64,000 nucleotides of DNA from Gemella massiliensis (lineage in GTDB: Bacteria > Bacillota > Bacilli > Staphylococcales > Gemellaceae), in NCBI RefSeq assembly GCF_900120125.1, contig NZ_LT635544.1, positions 531,004-595,003 on the forward strand, read 5' to 3'. Shown here piece after piece: positions 54,862 to 63,931 of this stretch; position 1 is the stretch's first letter; the number at the start of each line of letters is the position of its first letter. The translations under genes were made by a program, and so were the position numbers. Under the pieces are notes generated by a model that did not search any database, was not told the origin of the DNA, and worked only from the letters and a program-made list of their open reading frames with translations.

Positions 54862-56049
54862 TTATTCATAGTATTGATGATTGTATTCATCTTTTTGTTC
54901 TTCAGAATATTCATCTTCTAAATATTCCTCATAAATGGTGGCGTTTATTTTTACAATAATACCGAAGAGAAGTGCATTTGCGATGAGAGAACTACCGCCA
55001 TAACTTATAAACGGCATACTAATTCCAATAACGGGAATAATACTCAAAGTAGAAAAGATATTTATAAAAAATGAAAAGCAGAAGCTACAAATTGCTAAAA
55101 GAATAAAATAGTAACTGTAGTTTCCTTGTTCGCATTTTTTTACAATACTAAATAATCTTAATATAAAAATAAAGAACAATATAAGAAATAACGATGCACC
55201 GATATATCCAAAGTTTTTAGCAACAATAGAAAAAATAAAATCATTAAATTGTTCGTCAATATAGTTTTTATTTTTAGCAAATGTACCGGTAACGCCGCCA
55301 CGATTAATTTCGCTTATAACTTGAGTTATTTGATAAGAATAGTCTTGTCTATAGCCTTCAGGATTTAACCACGATAATATTCTATTTAGTTGATAAGATT
55401 TTAGACCAACCAAAGAAAGCAGTCGCGGGAAATAAAGTGCGGCTAAAATAATGATACCAAGGATAACAAGAACAACTGAGTAAATATTTAATAAAGTTTT
55501 TCTGTGTGTACTAACCAAAAAGACCAATCCTAAGAATAAAAATATAAAAAACAAACCGTTTCCTAAATCATTTTCTTTTAAAACTAAAATAAAAGGAAGT
55601 GCGATAATTAATAATATTTTTAATAGTTTGATTTTATCGCTACTTTCTTTAAAACTATTTTCTTTAATAAGAAAACTAATCATTGCAACTGTAGCAACTT
55701 TTGCAAATTCGGATGGTTGTAATGTGAATATTTTAAGATTATACCAACTGCGAGCACCGTTAACGATGGGAGCAAGGTTATTAGGAACTAAAAATATTCC
55801 AACCAGTAAAACTAAAGAAAATAAATAAAATGGCAGTGTTAAGCGTTCTATATAATCAATCGGAATTTTTTGTAAAAAATAAATAATAAAAAATCCTAAA
55901 ATATAAAACAGCAGTTGTTTTAAAAATAAAGTTGGTGTGATGTTGTTATTATATTCAGCTAAGGCTATCAATATTAAACTTGATAGAGAGAATATAAAAT
56001 AAAATATAAGTATTGATAGATTAATTTTATCTTTTATAAAATTTCGCAT
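54862..56049 (-). CDS. rodA: SEDS peptidoglycan polymerase, RodA type
   Basis: 395 aa with about ten membrane spans. Signatures are IVNGARSWYNLKIFTLQPSEFAK, KNDLGN-like KENDLGNGLFFIF, INRGGVTGTF (the catalytic loop region), NFGYIGASLFLILF and MPFISYGGSSL. RodA makes glycan strands for side-wall growth with a class B PBP. Compared with the gene at 27299 it is the better RodA candidate, but in a coccus the split between FtsW and RodA roles may differ. An AAAGGAG site precedes the ATG on the minus strand. Confidence 0.88.
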   Translation of the reverse strand: MRNFIKDKINLSILIFYFIFSLSSLILIALAEYNNNITPTLFLKQLLFYILGFFIIYFLQKIPIDYIERLTLPFYLFSLVLLVGIFLVPNNLAPIVNGARSWYNLKIFTLQPSEFAKVATVAMISFLIKENSFKESSDKIKLLKILLIIALPFILVLKENDLGNGLFFIFLFLGLVFLVSTHRKTLLNIYSVVLVILGIIILAALYFPRLLSLVGLKSYQLNRILSWLNPEGYRQDYSYQITQVISEINRGGVTGTFAKNKNYIDEQFNDFIFSIVAKNFGYIGASLFLILFFIFILRLFSIVKKCEQGNYSYYFILLAICSFCFSFFINIFSTLSIIPVIGISMPFISYGGSSLIANALLFGIIVKINATIYEEYLEDEYSEEQKDEYNHQYYE

Positions 56050-56582
56050 AATACAACTCCTTTTGTGTAATTATACAATAACAAGAATATTTTGGCAAAT
56101 TTTGATATTTTAGTTAATAAAAATAGTTTATAGGGTTTGTTATGATGTATTATTAATAATTTTAAATTAAGAAAATATATGTTATAATCAAGTGTAGAAA
56201 TATTTTTTAATAAGTTTAAAATCCAGAAAATAATATAGTAAGTATTAATAAATTAGAAGTTATTTTGATTTATGATAAATAGAATAAGTGAATAGATATT
56301 GTAAATTTTATATATATGTTTAATACTTGAAAATATAAAAATTAAAGTATATTAGTAAAGTATTTTTAAAAATATATAATGAAAAAATGGTAAAGCTATA
56401 ATAACAATTAATGAAAAACAAAATATATAAAGAGTTTAACTACAAATATTTTAATGTTTGTGGTTATTCATAGTAAGATGTTTTAAGTATTCTACGTAAT
56501 TAAGTCGTATTTATAGGTGGTATAGATTATGAAAGATATGATATAGTAGATTATAAAGTGATATGAAGAAAGGTTGGAATAT
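56050..56582. other. AT-rich gap between rodA and mutS
   Basis: No gene, RNA or repeat is recognisable. A small hairpin AACTACAAA/TTTGTGGTT lies at 56438-56465. The divergent promoters of rodA and mutS must lie here, but no strong -35/-10 pair stands out. Confidence 0.5.
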
Positions 56583-59255
56583 ATGAAATATACACCAATG
56601 GTGGAGCAGTATTTAAAAATAAAAAAAGATTATCAAGACATGTTTTTATTTTATCGTCTTGGTGATTTTTATGAAATGTTCTTTGATGATGCGATTAAAG
56701 CATCAAAAATTTTAGAAATTACATTAACGGCACGTGAAGGAGGAGCTGAGAAAATACCGATGTGCGGTGTTCCCTTTCATTCTTCAGCAAGTTACATTGA
56801 TATTTTGGTAAATAATGGATACAAAGTGGCTATTTGTGAACAGGTATCAGAGCCGGGACAGGGTAAAATAGTAGAAAGAAAAGTCGTTCAAGTTGTTACC
56901 CCCGGTACTTATATGAATTATAAGAATTATGATGAAAATAATTTTTTAGGTTGTGTTTATGTAAAGGATAATAAAATTTATTTTTCATTTTGCGATATTA
57001 TGACGGGCGATAGTAGTTGTACTGTTCTTGATAATATGACGGAATTGCAAGATGAGATTTTTAAAAATAATATTAAAGAAATAGTTAGTATTAAGGGGCA
57101 AAAACTGAACATTAGTGCTTATATAACAGAAGTAGAGTTTAATCCGTCTGTAGAAAAAAATGTTACTGCCGATATAGAAGATAATAATCTTCGATTGTGT
57201 TGTAATACTTTATTGGAGTATATAGAAAAAACTCAATATAAAGATGTATCAAGTTTGAAAAAATTTGAAATATATTTTAAAAATAAATTTATGTATATGA
57301 CTAACTATTCAATAAAAAATCTTGAAGTAACGCAAAATATGGCAAATGGCAGTAAAAAGGGTTCATTGCTTAGTATAATTGATAAAACGTCAACAGCAGC
57401 AGGTTCTAGAAAATTGAAAAAATGGTTGGAAAATCCATTATTAAATATCAACGAAATAAAAATTCGTCAACAATTAGTAGAAGATTTTGTTAAACATTAC
57501 TTTGAGAAATCTGATGTAAAAATGTATTTAAAAGAAGTTTATGATCTTGAGAGAATAGCAACAAAAGTGTCTTATAATATGGTTAGCCCCAGAGAACTTT
57601 TGAATTTGAAAAAAACATTGGAGCAAATTCCAAATATTAAAAATTTACTGTTGAGTTTTAATTCAAAAAAATTAGTTGAGATAGCGAACGGAATTGATGA
57701 ATTAGCAGATCTTGCGGATTATTTGGAAAATACTATCGATGATGATGCCGGACAGACTGTAAAAGAAGGCAGTGTTATAAAAGCAGGTTTTAACGCTGAA
57801 CTTGACAGTTATAAAAATGCCAGTAAGAATGGGAGTAAAACACTTCTTGAAATCGAAAAGCGTGAGAAAGAAAGAACAGGTTTAAAAAATTTAAAAATAG
57901 GGTATAATAAAGTTTTCGGTCATTATATAGAAATATCTAAAGTAGGGCTTAAAAGTGTAGATCCAACAGAATTCGGTTATCATAGAAAACAAACTTTGTC
58001 AAATTGTGAGAGGTTTATTTCAGAAGAATTAAAAGAGGTTGAAGAACATATTATTAATTCGAAAACAAAAATTGAAGAATTGGAATTAAAATTATTTCAA
58101 GAGATTAAAACAATGATTTACAGTTTTATACCAAGGCTTCAAAAAGTTGCAAATACATTAAGTGATATTGATGTTTTTATTTCGTTGTCTGATGTGGCGG
58201 AAGAATACAATTATGTAAAACCTATTTTTAATGATAATAATGAAATAAAAATAATTGAGGGACGTCATCCTATTGTTGAAAGAAATGTCAGTGCAGATAG
58301 TTATATAAGTAACGATTGTACGGTATCTTCCAATAATAATATTTTATTGATAACAGGTCCAAATATGTCGGGGAAATCTACATATATGAGGCAACTTGCA
58401 CTTATAGTAATATTAGCTCAGATAGGTTCTTTTGTACCTGTTACGATGGCAAATCTTCCGATTTTCGATAAGATATTTACAAGAATAGGGGCAAGTGACG
58501 ATTTAGCAGGGGGGAAATCTACGTTTATGGTTGAAATGATGGAAGCAAAGAACGCTTTGGTAGAATCAACCAAAAACTCATTGCTAATTTTTGATGAAAT
58601 AGGTAGAGGTACTTCAACTTATGACGGTATTGCACTTGCACAATCTATCTTAGAATATATTAATAATACTATTAAATGTAAAACATTATTTTCGACGCAT
58701 TACCACGAGCTTACAAAATTAGAAGATAAAGTACAAGGGATAAAAAATATTCATGTATCGGCAAAAGAGGATCGTGGGGAGCTGATATTTTTATATAAAA
58801 TAAAAGAAGGACCAATAGAAAAAAGCTATGGTATTCATGTAGCTAAATTAGCACAATTACCGGATGATATAATAACCTGTGCAAATAATATTTTAACAAA
58901 ATTAGAAGAGGGCGTATTAGATAATAATGATGTTGTAAGGAAAGTTGTTGAAAAAAATACAGAAGAAATTAATGAGATTTCTAATAAAGTGAAAATTATT
59001 GAAACTCAACAAAGTAAAATTGAATTATTAGAAAAACAATTAAATCATGCCAATGAGTTGAACAAAAATATTCAGAAAAGAGTTAAAGAAAATAAAAAAG
59101 AGTATACTAAATTGCAATTAGACTTAGGGGAAGAAAGTGAAGAATTAAAATTTGTTAAGGAAAAATTAAATTCTGTAAATTTTATGGAAACAACTCCATT
59201 TGAAGCGTTTAATTTGTTATATGAATTACAAAAAAAAATAAACAAGGGGGAATAA
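56583..59255 (+). CDS. mutS: DNA mismatch repair protein MutS
   Basis: Finds mismatches and small loops after replication. 890 aa from the ATG at 56583, nine bases after AGAAAGG; a TTG three codons upstream overlaps that spacing. The mismatch-probing Phe-x-Glu is in LGDFYEMFFDDA, the connector and clamp follow, Walker A is TGPNMSGKSTYMRQ, and GRGTSTYDG and THYHEL mark the ATPase. The C-terminal helical tail may bind the sliding clamp. It is followed by mutL and miaA. Confidence 0.97.
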   Translation: MKYTPMVEQYLKIKKDYQDMFLFYRLGDFYEMFFDDAIKASKILEITLTAREGGAEKIPMCGVPFHSSASYIDILVNNGYKVAICEQVSEPGQGKIVERKVVQVVTPGTYMNYKNYDENNFLGCVYVKDNKIYFSFCDIMTGDSSCTVLDNMTELQDEIFKNNIKEIVSIKGQKLNISAYITEVEFNPSVEKNVTADIEDNNLRLCCNTLLEYIEKTQYKDVSSLKKFEIYFKNKFMYMTNYSIKNLEVTQNMANGSKKGSLLSIIDKTSTAAGSRKLKKWLENPLLNINEIKIRQQLVEDFVKHYFEKSDVKMYLKEVYDLERIATKVSYNMVSPRELLNLKKTLEQIPNIKNLLLSFNSKKLVEIANGIDELADLADYLENTIDDDAGQTVKEGSVIKAGFNAELDSYKNASKNGSKTLLEIEKREKERTGLKNLKIGYNKVFGHYIEISKVGLKSVDPTEFGYHRKQTLSNCERFISEELKEVEEHIINSKTKIEELELKLFQEIKTMIYSFIPRLQKVANTLSDIDVFISLSDVAEEYNYVKPIFNDNNEIKIIEGRHPIVERNVSADSYISNDCTVSSNNNILLITGPNMSGKSTYMRQLALIVILAQIGSFVPVTMANLPIFDKIFTRIGASDDLAGGKSTFMVEMMEAKNALVESTKNSLLIFDEIGRGTSTYDGIALAQSILEYINNTIKCKTLFSTHYHELTKLEDKVQGIKNIHVSAKEDRGELIFLYKIKEGPIEKSYGIHVAKLAQLPDDIITCANNILTKLEEGVLDNNDVVRKVVEKNTEEINEISNKVKIIETQQSKIELLEKQLNHANELNKNIQKRVKENKKEYTKLQLDLGEESEELKFVKEKLNSVNFMETTPFEAFNLLYELQKKINKGE

Positions 59256-59259
59256 TGTA

Positions 59260-61233
59260 TTGGGAAAAATAAATATACTGTCTGCGGAATTATCAAATAA
59301 AATAGCAGCCGGAGAAGTGGTGGAAAGACCTTCTTCCGTTGTTAAAGAATTATTGGAAAATTCGATTGATGCCGGTAGTACAAATATTAAGATTATAATA
59401 AAAGAATTCGGAATTAAACAAATAAGAATTATTGATAACGGTAGTGGTATTAGCAACGATGATTTAGGAAAAGCTTTTTTAAGACATGCCACAAGTAAAA
59501 TTAATAATGACTATGACTTGTTTCATATAGATACATTAGGGTTTAGAGGTGAAGCACTTGCGAGTATAGCTTCTGTAAGTAAAGTCATTATAAAAAGCTG
59601 TAGTGGTGAAATGCAAGGGAAGATGATGACGTTGGAGTCAGGTAAAGTTGTTAAAGATGAATGGTATGCTCCTATAAAAGGAACTGACATAAGTGTTGAA
59701 AACTTATTTTATAACACGCCTGCAAGGTTAAAATATTTAAGAAATCCGCACACTGAACAGGCTAATATAATGAATGTTATTAATAAATTCGCTCTTTCGT
59801 ACCCAAATATAGCCTTTGAGGTGCATGTAGATGGGAAAATATTATTAAAAACCTATGGTGACGGTAATATTCATAAGATTATATCGAAAATATATAGTAT
59901 GACTGTAGCTAAAAATATGATAGAATTTTCCGGTAACAATGATGATTATGAAATAAAAGGATATATTTCTGTTCCGGAAGAAACACGTGCCAGTAAGAAC
60001 TATATTAATATATTTATTAATGGGAGATATATAAGAAATTATATTATTCAAAATTCAATTGTAGCCGCCTATGGTACTTTACTTATGAAAAATCGTTATC
60101 CGCTTTGTATCATAGATATAAGAATGGATCCGGTTTTACTTGATGTTAATGTTCATCCAACAAAACAAGAAGTGAGATTATCAAAAGAAACAGAGTTGGT
60201 AACTTTGATAAAACGAGTTATTTTTGATAGATTAAGTAACTATACTTATATTCCGCAGGGAATGAACAATGTATTGACAAAAAAAGAGAAAGAACATATA
60301 GAAAAAATAAATTTTTTAGAAGAATTAGATAATAAGTATATTATAAAAGAAAATGAATTTAATTTCGGAGATAAAGAAGATTTAGAATTAATAAAAAGAA
60401 ATTATGATAACAAAGAAAATTCAATTTATAATACGACAGATTCAAAATTAAAATTCACACCAAATCCACAACTAAGAAGAAAAAATTCAAGTAATGAAAA
60501 ACCTACAGTAAAAGAAATTGAAAATTTTATGAATTTTTCTAAGAACGAAGAATTTGATGATTATAATAGCAGTGATGAGATTAAAAATGTTGCTGCTGAT
60601 TTTGAGATAAACAAGGGAATAGATTATAAACAAGAACCGGAAACTAAAACCAAAATATTACCTGATTTAAAGGTTCTTGCACAAATATTTAAAACATATA
60701 TATTAGCAGAAGCTGACAATAAAATATTTTTAATAGATCAGCATGCAGCTGCGGAACGTTATAATTATGAAAAATTACAAAAAGAATTTTCTCAAAAGGC
60801 TAATTACAAAAAGCAACTTTTAGTCCCACTTATGTTTAATTTTTCTGTAGAGGAAGTTGCTGATATAAAGAGTAATATGGAAAAATTCAAGGAACTAGGT
60901 ATAGAGTTTGAAGAATTTGGGAATAATTCGTATGTGGTACGTGAATTTCCGCTTTGGGCTGCTGAAGAAAGCGAAGAAGTTATTAAGACAGTAGTCGATA
61001 AAGTTTTAAATAATAGAAATATAACATTAGTAGAATTACGTAATGATGCGTTGGCAATGGCAAGTTGTAAAATGTCTATTAAAGCTAATCAGGTGCTAAA
61101 CGAAGTAGAAATGAATAAAGCTATAAGTGACCTTTACAAATGTGAAAATCCATTTACCTGTCCGCATGGAAGACCGATTATTACTAAAATGGATAAAAAA
61201 GATTTAGAAAAAATGTTTAAGCGGATCGTCTAG
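59260..61233 (+). CDS. mutL: DNA mismatch repair protein MutL (endonuclease type)
   Basis: 657 aa starting at a TTG at 59260; no in-frame ATG fits, and AAGGGGG lies upstream in the end of mutS. GHKL ATPase motifs are ELLENSIDAG, DNGSGI, and GFRGEALASIASV. The C-terminal domain has the endonuclease metal motif DQHAAAERYNYE and CPHGRP, so this MutL nicks DNA itself, as in other Firmicutes that lack MutH. A long charged linker (about 340-470) joins the halves. Confidence 0.96.
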   Translation: MGKINILSAELSNKIAAGEVVERPSSVVKELLENSIDAGSTNIKIIIKEFGIKQIRIIDNGSGISNDDLGKAFLRHATSKINNDYDLFHIDTLGFRGEALASIASVSKVIIKSCSGEMQGKMMTLESGKVVKDEWYAPIKGTDISVENLFYNTPARLKYLRNPHTEQANIMNVINKFALSYPNIAFEVHVDGKILLKTYGDGNIHKIISKIYSMTVAKNMIEFSGNNDDYEIKGYISVPEETRASKNYINIFINGRYIRNYIIQNSIVAAYGTLLMKNRYPLCIIDIRMDPVLLDVNVHPTKQEVRLSKETELVTLIKRVIFDRLSNYTYIPQGMNNVLTKKEKEHIEKINFLEELDNKYIIKENEFNFGDKEDLELIKRNYDNKENSIYNTTDSKLKFTPNPQLRRKNSSNEKPTVKEIENFMNFSKNEEFDDYNSSDEIKNVAADFEINKGIDYKQEPETKTKILPDLKVLAQIFKTYILAEADNKIFLIDQHAAAERYNYEKLQKEFSQKANYKKQLLVPLMFNFSVEEVADIKSNMEKFKELGIEFEEFGNNSYVVREFPLWAAEESEEVIKTVVDKVLNNRNITLVELRNDALAMASCKMSIKANQVLNEVEMNKAISDLYKCENPFTCPHGRPIITKMDKKDLEKMFKRIV

Positions 61234-61242
61234 GAGGTAGCG

Positions 61243-62139
61243 ATGAATAAAATACCTTTAATTGCAATGGTAGGCCCAACAGCTGTAGGAAAAACAGAAC
61301 AAAGCATAAAACTTTCAAAAAAATTAAACTGTGAAATTATTTCTATAGACAGTGTTCAAATATATAAATATTTTAATATAGGATCTGCAAAAGTGACTAA
61401 GGAAGAGATGGGGGGAGTAAGTCATCATTTAATAGATGAATTAGAACCGTCAGATAGTTGTTCTGTTTATGATTTTCAAAAATTGGCAAGAAAAAAAATA
61501 GAAGAAGTTCATAATAAAGGAAAGTTGCCTTTATTAATCGGTGGGACAGGTTTTTATATGAATGCAGTGTTGAATGATTATAATTTCAGTGAATTGGCTT
61601 ATATTGAAGAAGTTACACCGGAGGATGCAAAGGTTTATTTAAAAGAAAATGATCCGGAAACATATAAAAGTATTGATCTGGAAAATAGTCGTCGAGTTAT
61701 TAATGCTTATAACTATGCAATATCAGAAAAAAAGTCTATTGTACATAATAAAAACGGAAATAAAATTTTTGAAAAATATAACCCTTATATAATAATTTTA
61801 AATAGAGATAGAGAAGAACTATATAAGAGAATTAATCGTAGAGTAGAAATAATGTTTGAAACAGGTTTAGAACAGGAAGTTAAAGATATTATAGAAAAAT
61901 ATGGGAAAAATCTTCAACCGCTGGGCGCAATAGGGTATAAAGAGATGCTACCATACTTGGCAGGTGAAGTGGATAAAGATTTAACGATAAATAATATTGC
62001 GAAAAATTCTCGCCATTATGCTAAGCGTCAATTAACGTGGTTTAGAAATAAGATGAATGGTACTTGGTATAATGTAAGTGATGAAAAAATAACGGAAAAT
62101 ATAGAAAGTGATATTAGAAAGTTTTTTCAAATAAATTAA
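61243..62139 (+). CDS. miaA: tRNA dimethylallyltransferase
   Basis: Adds the dimethylallyl group to A37 of tRNAs that read UNN codons. 298 aa. P-loop GPTAVGKTE, then SIDSVQIYKYFNIGSAKVT, GGTGFYMNAVL and the late AIGYKEMLPYL and SRHYAKRQLTWFR. An AGGAGGT site precedes the ATG. The mutSL-miaA order is frequent. The tRNA-Phe in this window has G37 and cannot be a substrate. Confidence 0.96.
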   Translation: MNKIPLIAMVGPTAVGKTEQSIKLSKKLNCEIISIDSVQIYKYFNIGSAKVTKEEMGGVSHHLIDELEPSDSCSVYDFQKLARKKIEEVHNKGKLPLLIGGTGFYMNAVLNDYNFSELAYIEEVTPEDAKVYLKENDPETYKSIDLENSRRVINAYNYAISEKKSIVHNKNGNKIFEKYNPYIIILNRDREELYKRINRRVEIMFETGLEQEVKDIIEKYGKNLQPLGAIGYKEMLPYLAGEVDKDLTINNIAKNSRHYAKRQLTWFRNKMNGTWYNVSDEKITENIESDIRKFFQIN

Positions 62140-62153
62140 TACTAAGTGATAAA

Positions 62154-62181
62154 TACGGAGAATGTCGAAAAATTCTCCGTA
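62154..62181 (+). terminator. hairpin after miaA
   Basis: TACGGAGAAT (62154-62163) and ATTCTCCGTA (62172-62181) form a perfect stem, but only a short T-poor tail follows. Confidence 0.55.
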
Positions 62182-62275
62182 AATTACTTCTTGATAAAAA
62201 ACTTTATATGTAAGTATACTATTCTAGCAACTTAAAAAACAGTTGTTATTTTACAAACTACAACATATATTTTAT

Positions 62276-62300
62276 TTATAAACCAAAAAAATTTTAAAAA
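62276..62300. repeat. 25-bp target duplication, left copy
   Basis: TTATAAACC, then seven A, four T and five A. It is identical to 63637-63661 and touches the left end of the insertion sequence exactly. Confidence 0.9.
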
Positions 62301-62360
62301 TGTACATTTGTAAATGATGTGAGACAAAAAAGTAAAAAATAAATACTGGATATAATAGAA

Positions 62361-62386
62361 TTACATAGAAGCTAGCTTCTATGTAA
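62361..62386. repeat. perfect 26-bp palindrome inside the insertion sequence
   Basis: TTACATAGAAGCT followed by its exact reverse complement, with no loop. A TATAAT box lies five bases upstream at 62351-62356. Possible protein-binding site or start of a small folded transcript. Confidence 0.85.
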
Positions 62387-62428
62387 ACCGTATGAAGCCC
62401 CCGACGTAAAATACATTATTTGATTAGA

Positions 62429-62568
62429 TTTGCCAGCTTTAATTCCTTAGAGAACATTTCAGATTTCTAAAACTTATTTGTCAAGGATTTGAAAAAGGCG
62501 TAGCCCTTGTCCTTGACAAATAAGTTGTGAAATCTATTATCTAACAAGGAATTATAAAGCCGGCATAT
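62429..62568. repeat. long imperfect inverted repeat at the transposase 3' end
   Basis: Arms of about 59 bases (62429-62487 and 62510-62568) face each other across a 22-base loop. The inner 17 bp, AACTTATTTGTCAAGGA (62471-62487), are perfectly complementary to 62510-62526; the outer part keeps GCCAGCTTTA and ATTCCTT against their near-complements. The right arm is transposase coding sequence, while the left arm is mostly the non-coding tail. Confidence 0.8.
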
Positions 62569-63537
62569 TTTTATAGACTCTTTCCGTAGCTCTTTTCTTT
62601 TTTCAACAGGAGAAAGCCAATTTAAAGTCTGCATAGGAAGACGGTTAGAGCGATATAGATACTTTTTCATCTGAGATATAAGATCATCATACGAAAAGAA
62701 AGATAAATGCCTGTAAAAACGTTCATTATCATTTCTATGACTACGTTCAACCTTACCGTTATGTCTAGGAGTTCTAGGTCTAATAAGTTGATGTTTAATG
62801 CCAAGATTATTACACAATACATCAAAAGGGTGTATTCGTTTAGTATCTTTAAAATGCGTAAATTCAAAACCATTATCAGTTTGAATTATCTTGGGTTTAT
62901 ACCCAAAATAATCAATAGCCATTTTAACAAATTGAACAGTAGAATATGATGATTGTTCTTTAAAAGGGAAAATAAATCTTTCCCTAGTAGCTTCATCAAT
63001 AATAGTATATTGATAAAATTTATCAGGAATTTCTCCTACATAACAACGTTTAGGAACATATTTCACATCAAGTTGCCATTTTTTACCAATTTCAGTAGGT
63101 GTGTCATAAGGTTTAGGTTTATAAGGAATTACTTTTTTCTTAGTATCTTTATAAAAGCCTAATTTTCTAAGCACTCTAAATAAAGAACAAGGATGTCTTT
63201 TATAACCTTTGTTGAATTTAAGTTTAGCATATAATTCAATCATAGAAATATTAGGATTACGTTTAATAAGATTTTTAATCCAAGACAATTCTTCAACTGT
63301 ATGGGCGTTAGGGTGAATGGAATGAGGTCTATGAGACTTATCTATAAGAGACTCTTTAGTACCGTCATATTTTTTATTCCAACGCAAAAGAGAGGCTTTT
63401 GATATTTTATAGCGCCTACAAACAAAACGAATAGAGTTACCGTTTCTATAAGTTTTAACTGCAGCTATTCTTGTTTGTAAAGTATGAGGTATATATCGTT
63501 GTGTTTTTTCTATATTTTCTGTTATAATAGTTTTCAT
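62467..63537 (-). CDS. DDE transposase, IS3/IS481-like
   Basis: 356 aa. N-terminal helix-turn-helix (RIAAVKTYRNGNSIRFVCRR, then ISKASLLRW), a second HTH-like region, and an rve-type integrase core: WQLDVKYVP (first Asp), IIQTDNGFEF (second Asp) and PRHNGKVERSHR (Glu). The second Asp and the Glu are 43 residues apart, longer than the usual 35, because of a short insert (THFKDTKR). I start at the ATG at 63537, ten bases after AAAGGA; upstream in-frame Met codons lie in or before the promoter. The frame is intact, so the element may be active. Confidence 0.88.
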   Translation of the reverse strand: MKTIITENIEKTQRYIPHTLQTRIAAVKTYRNGNSIRFVCRRYKISKASLLRWNKKYDGTKESLIDKSHRPHSIHPNAHTVEELSWIKNLIKRNPNISMIELYAKLKFNKGYKRHPCSLFRVLRKLGFYKDTKKKVIPYKPKPYDTPTEIGKKWQLDVKYVPKRCYVGEIPDKFYQYTIIDEATRERFIFPFKEQSSYSTVQFVKMAIDYFGYKPKIIQTDNGFEFTHFKDTKRIHPFDVLCNNLGIKHQLIRPRTPRHNGKVERSHRNDNERFYRHLSFFSYDDLISQMKKYLYRSNRLPMQTLNWLSPVEKRKELRKESIKICRLYNSLLDNRFHNLFVKDKGYAFFKSLTNKF

Positions 63538-63636
63538 AAGACTAAATTCCTTTTTTTGATTTGTAGGTAACTTCATTATACAGGATTTACTCTTCTTTAT
63601 TTTTATTATATGTCTCACATCTATTGTAACACTACA

Positions 63637-63661
63637 TTATAAACCAAAAAAATTTTAAAAA
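63637..63661. repeat. 25-bp target duplication, right copy; A-rich upstream element of rRNA P1
   Basis: Identical to 62276-62300. It ends four bases before the -35 box of the rRNA P1 promoter and has the A-tract/T-tract character of an UP element. Confidence 0.88.
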
Positions 63662-63665
63662 AGTA

Positions 63666-63694
63666 TTGACAACAACAAGTAAAAATGATAAACT
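63666..63694 (+). promoter_or_regulatory. rRNA promoter P1
   Basis: TTGACA (63666-63671) and TAAACT (63689-63694), 17 bases apart. It is followed by a hairpin CGTCTTC/GAAGACG at 63701-63720. Confidence 0.88.
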
Positions 63695-63768
63695 AGTACA
63701 CGTCTTCAAGAAAGAAGACGAACGATAAAAGATTTTAAAGTAGGAAAAGTTAAGGAAAAGAAAAAAAC

Positions 63769-63797
63769 TTGACAAACCTGAAATAAAATGATAGGAT
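63769..63797 (+). promoter_or_regulatory. rRNA promoter P2
   Basis: TTGACA (63769-63774) and TAGGAT (63792-63797), 17 bases apart. Tandem promoters with similar spacers (both have AAAATGA just before the -10) are usual for rRNA operons in Bacilli. The leader after it has the hairpin GTTGCT/AGCAAC. Confidence 0.88.
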
Positions 63798-63931
63798 AGA
63801 AAAGTTGCTAAAGCAACAAATTGAACATTGAAAACTAAACGAATTAAGTCAACGTAATTCCAAAAAAGGACAGTTCAAAAAGGAACTATAAAACTTTAAA
63901 AAGAGCTAAATCAAGCAAACAAATAAGAAAA

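Larger units (their letters stand above)
62301..63636 (-). mobile_element. insertion sequence with DDE transposase and 25-bp target duplication
   Basis: 1336-bp element. The terminal inverted repeats begin TGTACATTTGTAAATGATGT and TGTAGTGTTACAATAGATGT and both continue GAGACA (19 of 26 identical). They abut a 25-bp direct repeat on both sides. The transposase has an IS3/IS481-like core. Such long duplications recall the IS1202-related group, which I cite from memory. The non-coding left part carries two large inverted repeats. Confidence 0.88.

Noticed and set aside
62707..63162. Plus-strand frames inside the insertion sequence
   Set aside because: They lie antisense to the intact transposase and have no ribosome-binding sites.
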